This document shows, in pieces, positions 16,668 to 20,077 of a stretch of DNA of 20,077 bases. The DNA is taken from positions 1-20,077 of the forward strand of contig CAYOPG010000040.1 in the NCBI GenBank assembly GCA_964405775.1, in the 5' to 3' direction. Below the pieces are notes generated by a model. It was not told the DNA's origin. It made no database searches and worked only from the letters and a program-made list of their open reading frames with translations. Origin of the DNA: JAAZFF01 sp964405775 (GTDB taxonomy: Bacteria > Verrucomicrobiota > Kiritimatiellia > RFP12 > UBA3636). Positions within the stretch are counted from its first letter, which is position 1; every line of letters starts with the position of its first letter. The position numbers were made by a program, and so were the translations under genes.

Positions 16668-17330
16668 ATGTCAAACGTCATATGTGTGGACGGCCCTGCA
16701 GCATCGGGCAAATCTACGGTCGGCAAGCTCGTAGCGAAGAGAACCGGCTATCTGTATGTGGACTCTGGAGCGCTCTACAGGATAGTCACCTGGCTAGCTC
16801 TTGAAGCGGGTATAGACACATCCTCACCTGAATCTGTCGCGGAGTTCGTCAGACGAGTAAGGGTAGATTTTGCAACGCGCGATGGCAGGGTTGCATACGA
16901 GGTGCGTGGAGAAGAGCTAGGAGATCGGATACGTACGCCAGAGATAAACTCACACGTAAGCCCTGTATCTGCGGTGCCCGAGGTGCGTGTGCTGGTGACA
17001 GGCTGGCTCCGGGGAATGCGCTCACTTGGCAATCTTGTGGTAGAGGGACGTGATATAGGGTCGGTTGTCTTCCCAGATTCTTCGAATCGTTTCTATCTTG
17101 ACGCCGAGCCGGAGGAACGTGCGCGTCGCAGGCTCAAGGAAGATGTTGCCAAGGGCTTTGCTGACAAGGGGGCTGTGGACAAGGTGAAGGAGGCAATCCT
17201 AAACCGGGACAAAATCGACAGCACGCGAAAGACGGCGCCCCTCAAGATACCAGAGGGTGCAATGCGCATAGACACCACAGAACTCACGGCTGACGAAGTC
17301 GCCGATAAGATCATTTCTAACATAAAATAA
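16668..17330 (+). CDS. cmk: cytidylate kinase
   Basis: This 220-residue protein phosphorylates CMP and dCMP using ATP. The P-loop is GPAASGKST (residues 9-17). YLYVDSGALYR, VVEGRDIGSVVFP and the lid-region FYLDAEPEERARRRLKE all match Cmk. The length is normal. An AAGGAG Shine-Dalgarno lies nine bases before the ATG, the best ribosome site in the plus-strand group. It lies 29 bases after the CDP-alcohol transferase. Cmk recycles the CMP that such transferases release, so the location may be functional as well as housekeeping. Confidence 0.96.
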   Translation: MSNVICVDGPAASGKSTVGKLVAKRTGYLYVDSGALYRIVTWLALEAGIDTSSPESVAEFVRRVRVDFATRDGRVAYEVRGEELGDRIRTPEINSHVSPVSAVPEVRVLVTGWLRGMRSLGNLVVEGRDIGSVVFPDSSNRFYLDAEPEERARRRLKEDVAKGFADKGAVDKVKEAILNRDKIDSTRKTAPLKIPEGAMRIDTTELTADEVADKIISNIK

Positions 17331-17383
17331 TTGGCGTATGGTGGGAAGGGTGGGGTAAACCGGACTCTTCCATTTCGCCAATT
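17329..17383. terminator. inverted repeat between convergent cmk and metK
   Basis: AATTGGCG (17329-17336) and CGCCAATT (17376-17383) are perfect complements. Inside them GGAAG and CTTCC can pair again. The stem begins in the cmk stop codon and sits between two convergent genes, so a two-way terminator is likely. U tracts are short, which lowers certainty. Confidence 0.45.
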
Positions 17384-17408
17384 CTATAGCCGCAGAATGT
17401 GGCGGTGT

Positions 17409-18590
<1,182 letters not shown>

Positions 18591-18613
18591 AATTGCTTTT
18601 CCTAAAATACAAC

Positions 18614-18679
18614 GGACAACTGTACCGATCCCATAACCGGCCTAGCGTCCTTAATAGATAGATGTTGCGATTGTAACAA
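18614..18679 (-). promoter_or_regulatory. metK promoter and leader hairpin
   Basis: On the minus strand TTGTTA (18674-18679) and TATTAA (18651-18656) lie 17 bases apart, a fair sigma70 promoter. Directly after it GGAC (18647-18650) pairs with GTCC (18614-18617) around an inner stem CCGGU/AUCGG with loop UAUGGG. I could not match it to any SAM riboswitch class I know. If this promoter is used, the outer GGAC would be lost from the transcript. Confidence 0.4.
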
Positions 18680-18687
18680 AAGACGGC

Positions 18688-18738
18688 GAGATAATCACTA
18701 TAAATCATATTATCTCTCGGGCGCGGGACCGCCCCGAG
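18688..18738. repeat. two strong inverted repeats upstream of metK
   Basis: GAGATAAT (18688-18695) and ATTATCTC (18709-18716) form an eight-base stem with a 13-base loop. Right next to it CTCGGG (18716-18721) and CCCGAG (18733-18738) form a second stem that an inner GCG/CGC pair extends. They lie between the metK promoter candidate and the small-gene terminator. An operator, an attenuator or a longer metK leader are all possible. Confidence 0.5.
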
Positions 18739-18771
18739 CACATAGGAGTTTATTTAAGAAAAAACAACTCC

Positions 18772-18803
18772 AAAAACCTTGAGGTACTATTCAAGGTCTT
18801 TTT
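18772..18803. terminator. bidirectional intrinsic terminator after the Lys-rich gene
   Basis: AAAAA, then CCTTGA (18777-18782), an eight-base loop, TCAAGG (18791-18796) and CTTTTT (18798-18803) make a GC-containing stem with A and T runs on both sides. Read on the minus strand it ends the 34-residue gene that stops at 18840. Confidence 0.75.
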
Positions 18804-18839
18804 GAAAACCACCAACGCTTGCTCGAGAGTGCCAAAAAG

Positions 18840-18944
18840 CTACTCAGAAGCGCCTTTTTTAGCTTTTTTTGCCTGCCGCTTTTCTTTCAAAGTCATGGTC
18901 GGCTTTTTCTTTTCGTTTTTCTTTGCGTCGAGACTTTTTGCCAT
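18840..18944 (-). CDS. 34-residue Lys-rich basic protein
   Basis: The protein starts MAKSLDAKKNEKKKPTMTLK and ends KKAKKGASE. Nearly 40% of its residues are Lys, with no Cys or aromatic residue. Similar tiny proteins beginning M(A/S)KS(L/M)D(A/S)KK with a TLKEKR segment occur in many bacteria as uncharacterised genes, from memory. A nucleic-acid or ribosome-associated role is a guess from charge alone. Evidence for expression is strong: AAGGAG eight bases before the ATG, a TTGACC-17-TAAAAT promoter upstream and a terminator downstream. Longer upstream in-frame extensions (to 19022) lack a ribosome site and are rejected. Confidence 0.8.
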   Translation of the reverse strand: MAKSLDAKKNEKKKPTMTLKEKRQAKKAKKGASE

Positions 18945-19012
18945 GGTTTTTCTCCTTATTAAGTGCAACGGGCTTTCGCACATCGTGAAAACGCCGCAGC
19001 CTTGATGCCGAA

Positions 19013-19041
19013 ATTTTAGCAATTTGAAAGTGCAGGGTCAA
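19013..19041 (-). promoter_or_regulatory. sigma70-like promoter for the Lys-rich gene
   Basis: On the minus strand TTGACC (19036-19041) and TAAAAT (19013-19018) are separated by exactly 17 bases. Transcription would start near 19006, about 60 bases before the ATG at 18944. Confidence 0.7.
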
Positions 19042-19056
19042 TAACTTTACAAGCCA

Positions 19057-19845
19057 TCACAGATTTTCACCGATTTTCGTATTGTGCCACTTTGTCCTCG
19101 CGATTATGAGGTCTCGAGATTGAGCTGAGACTCGGTGCGCGACGGTACCATCTGGCAGCGGCGTGCAATAGGCAGTGACAGCCTCTCCGAGGAAAGCTTC
19201 TGCTCGGTAGACGATCTCAAACTCGTTAACTTTGGAATGTTTTTTTGTCTCGTTTGAGCACTCCAACATCCATTCGATGTAGCGGACATTGTTTACATGA
19301 CCATTTAGGTCTATATGGGACTGGTAGACTTCAAAGCTCTTTTCCGTTTCATTAACCGGGGAGTCTGGGTAAACCGGCTTAGTGAAGGCGTTGCCTGACC
19401 AGACCGGCGTTCTAACGTTGTTGGCGCAGTTGCCCATCATATCCGGCAATCGAGCGGCTCGGCGGGTGGCAAGGTCAAGACACATCCACTCGGAAGAGGC
19501 AATTCCGACCGCGGAGTCGTCTTCAAGAGTAATAACAAAGTCTCGCTGAGCGGTTAGTTTTGCCATCCTGTGGGGGAAGGTAAGTACCTTGACCTCGTCA
19601 CGCCACCTTGGGTAGCGGTCGACCCGAAGGCGCATGCGCGCGAGCACCCAGATCAGGTTGTATTTCGAAAGGAACTCTTTGGACAACCCAAGAATATCTG
19701 CGTGCACTGAAGCTGTCTCTTGCAGATAGTTGCAGAGCTGGGGCAGAAGTAAAAACCCGTCCGAACCGCACTCGTAAGTACGCACACTGTACTTTTGCAC
19801 ATAATGCGTATCCCTCTTCGTCTCAATTATCACTGCGTCATTCAT
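19057..19845 (-). CDS. acyl-ACP thioesterase
   Basis: This 262-residue protein is a tandem hot-dog thioesterase of the FatA/FatB-like bacterial family. It would release free fatty acids from acyl carrier protein. The first hot-dog domain (about 15-140) has LPQLCNYLQETASVHADILG and WVLARMRLRVDRYPRW. The second holds the catalytic motif SHIDLNGHVNNVRYIEWML, with D179, N181 and H183 in the positions expected for the family. Length is normal. No clear Shine-Dalgarno precedes the ATG at 19845. No other fatty-acid gene is nearby. An inverted repeat lies directly upstream. Confidence 0.92.
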   Translation of the reverse strand: MNDAVIIETKRDTHYVQKYSVRTYECGSDGFLLLPQLCNYLQETASVHADILGLSKEFLSKYNLIWVLARMRLRVDRYPRWRDEVKVLTFPHRMAKLTAQRDFVITLEDDSAVGIASSEWMCLDLATRRAARLPDMMGNCANNVRTPVWSGNAFTKPVYPDSPVNETEKSFEVYQSHIDLNGHVNNVRYIEWMLECSNETKKHSKVNEFEIVYRAEAFLGEAVTAYCTPLPDGTVAHRVSAQSRDLIIARTKWHNTKIGENL

Positions 19846-19855
19846 TCAGTACAAG

Positions 19856-19873
19856 TTATCAAAAAACTGATAA
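19856..19873. promoter_or_regulatory. inverted repeat just upstream of the thioesterase gene
   Basis: TTATCA (19856-19861) and TGATAA (19868-19873) are perfect arms around AAAAAC. The repeat starts ten bases before the start codon. It could be an operator or an mRNA hairpin near the ribosome site. Confidence 0.4.
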
Positions 19874-19987
19874 AACCGCCACTATAAACGGATGCTTGAT
19901 TTTAGCTTTTCTTGACCACACCACCACACGCGTAGATTGGTTATTTTGATTTTTTTTATTGACTTCTTCCAGATAAGACAGTGGTGT

Positions 19988-20042
19988 TAGTGTTAAAGTA
20001 TCAGATGTTTGTGTGTTCACACACGAAAATATGTTAACACTA
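19988..20042. repeat. nested palindrome at the right end
   Basis: TAGTGTTAA (19988-19996) and TTAACACTA (20034-20042) are perfect nine-base arms. Nearly centred within them is GTGTGT-TC-ACACAC (20011-20024). Two more copies of ACACTA/TAGTG-like sequence follow before 20077. No gene is seen in 19846-20077; this may be a control region for the thioesterase or a gene beyond the edge. Confidence 0.6.
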
Positions 20043-20077
20043 TCAACGACACTAGCATCCCATAGTGGTCAGGAAAC

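Noticed and set aside
18591..18738. Known SAM riboswitch upstream of metK
   Set aside because: The stems and loops do not match the SAM-I, II, III, V, VI or SAM-SAH patterns as I remember them; kept only as an unclassified structured leader.

Overview
This is a bacterial chromosomal window of moderate G+C with compact operons on both strands. No rRNA, tRNA, CRISPR array or intact insertion sequence was seen. The mix fits an uncultured member of the Planctomycetes-Verrucomicrobia-Lentisphaerae group: a secreted Gly-rich modular surface protein, a B12-type radical SAM protein beside a double glycosyltransferase, an acyl-ACP thioesterase, an OGG-type glycosylase, and a tiny Lys-rich protein. That placement is inference; no marker gene here proves it.

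Layout from left to right. (1) 56-3363, plus: an operon of a two-domain membrane glycosyltransferase and a radical SAM protein (4-base overlap) behind a good sigma70-like promoter. A PtsN-like EIIA protein follows at 3454-3930. (2) 4204-6277, plus: a secreted Gly-rich protein broken by two frameshifts, containing a perfect 81-bp tandem duplication. A VTT/DedA-like membrane protein follows at 6315-6989. (3) 6933-11594, minus: a tight operon read as OGG-type 8-oxoguanine glycosylase, a 713-residue protein of unrecognised family, a YhhQ-type queuosine-precursor transporter and PrmA. Its last gene overlaps the convergent VTT gene by 57 bp. (4) 11.7-13.85 kb: an accessory-looking patch with a G+C-rich SDR/epimerase gene (minus) and a 5'-truncated, frameshifted DUF262/DUF1524 (GmrSD-like) restriction remnant. 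(5) 13.88-17.33 kb, plus: a double PAS protein, a LicC-like nucleotidyltransferase, a CDP-alcohol phosphatidyltransferase and cytidylate kinase. (6) 17.4-19.85 kb, minus: metK behind a structured leader, a 34-residue Lys-rich protein with its own promoter and terminator, and an acyl-ACP thioesterase. The window ends in a set of nested palindromes.

How the genes may work together. The nucleotidyltransferase, CDP-alcohol transferase and Cmk make a coherent set for activating a polar alcohol with CTP and putting it into a membrane lipid. The glycosyltransferase and radical SAM pair looks like envelope glycan or lipid modification. The OGG-unknown-YhhQ-PrmA operon is the best place to look for something undescribed, because the 713-residue protein is translationally coupled to the transporter and belongs to no family I can name.
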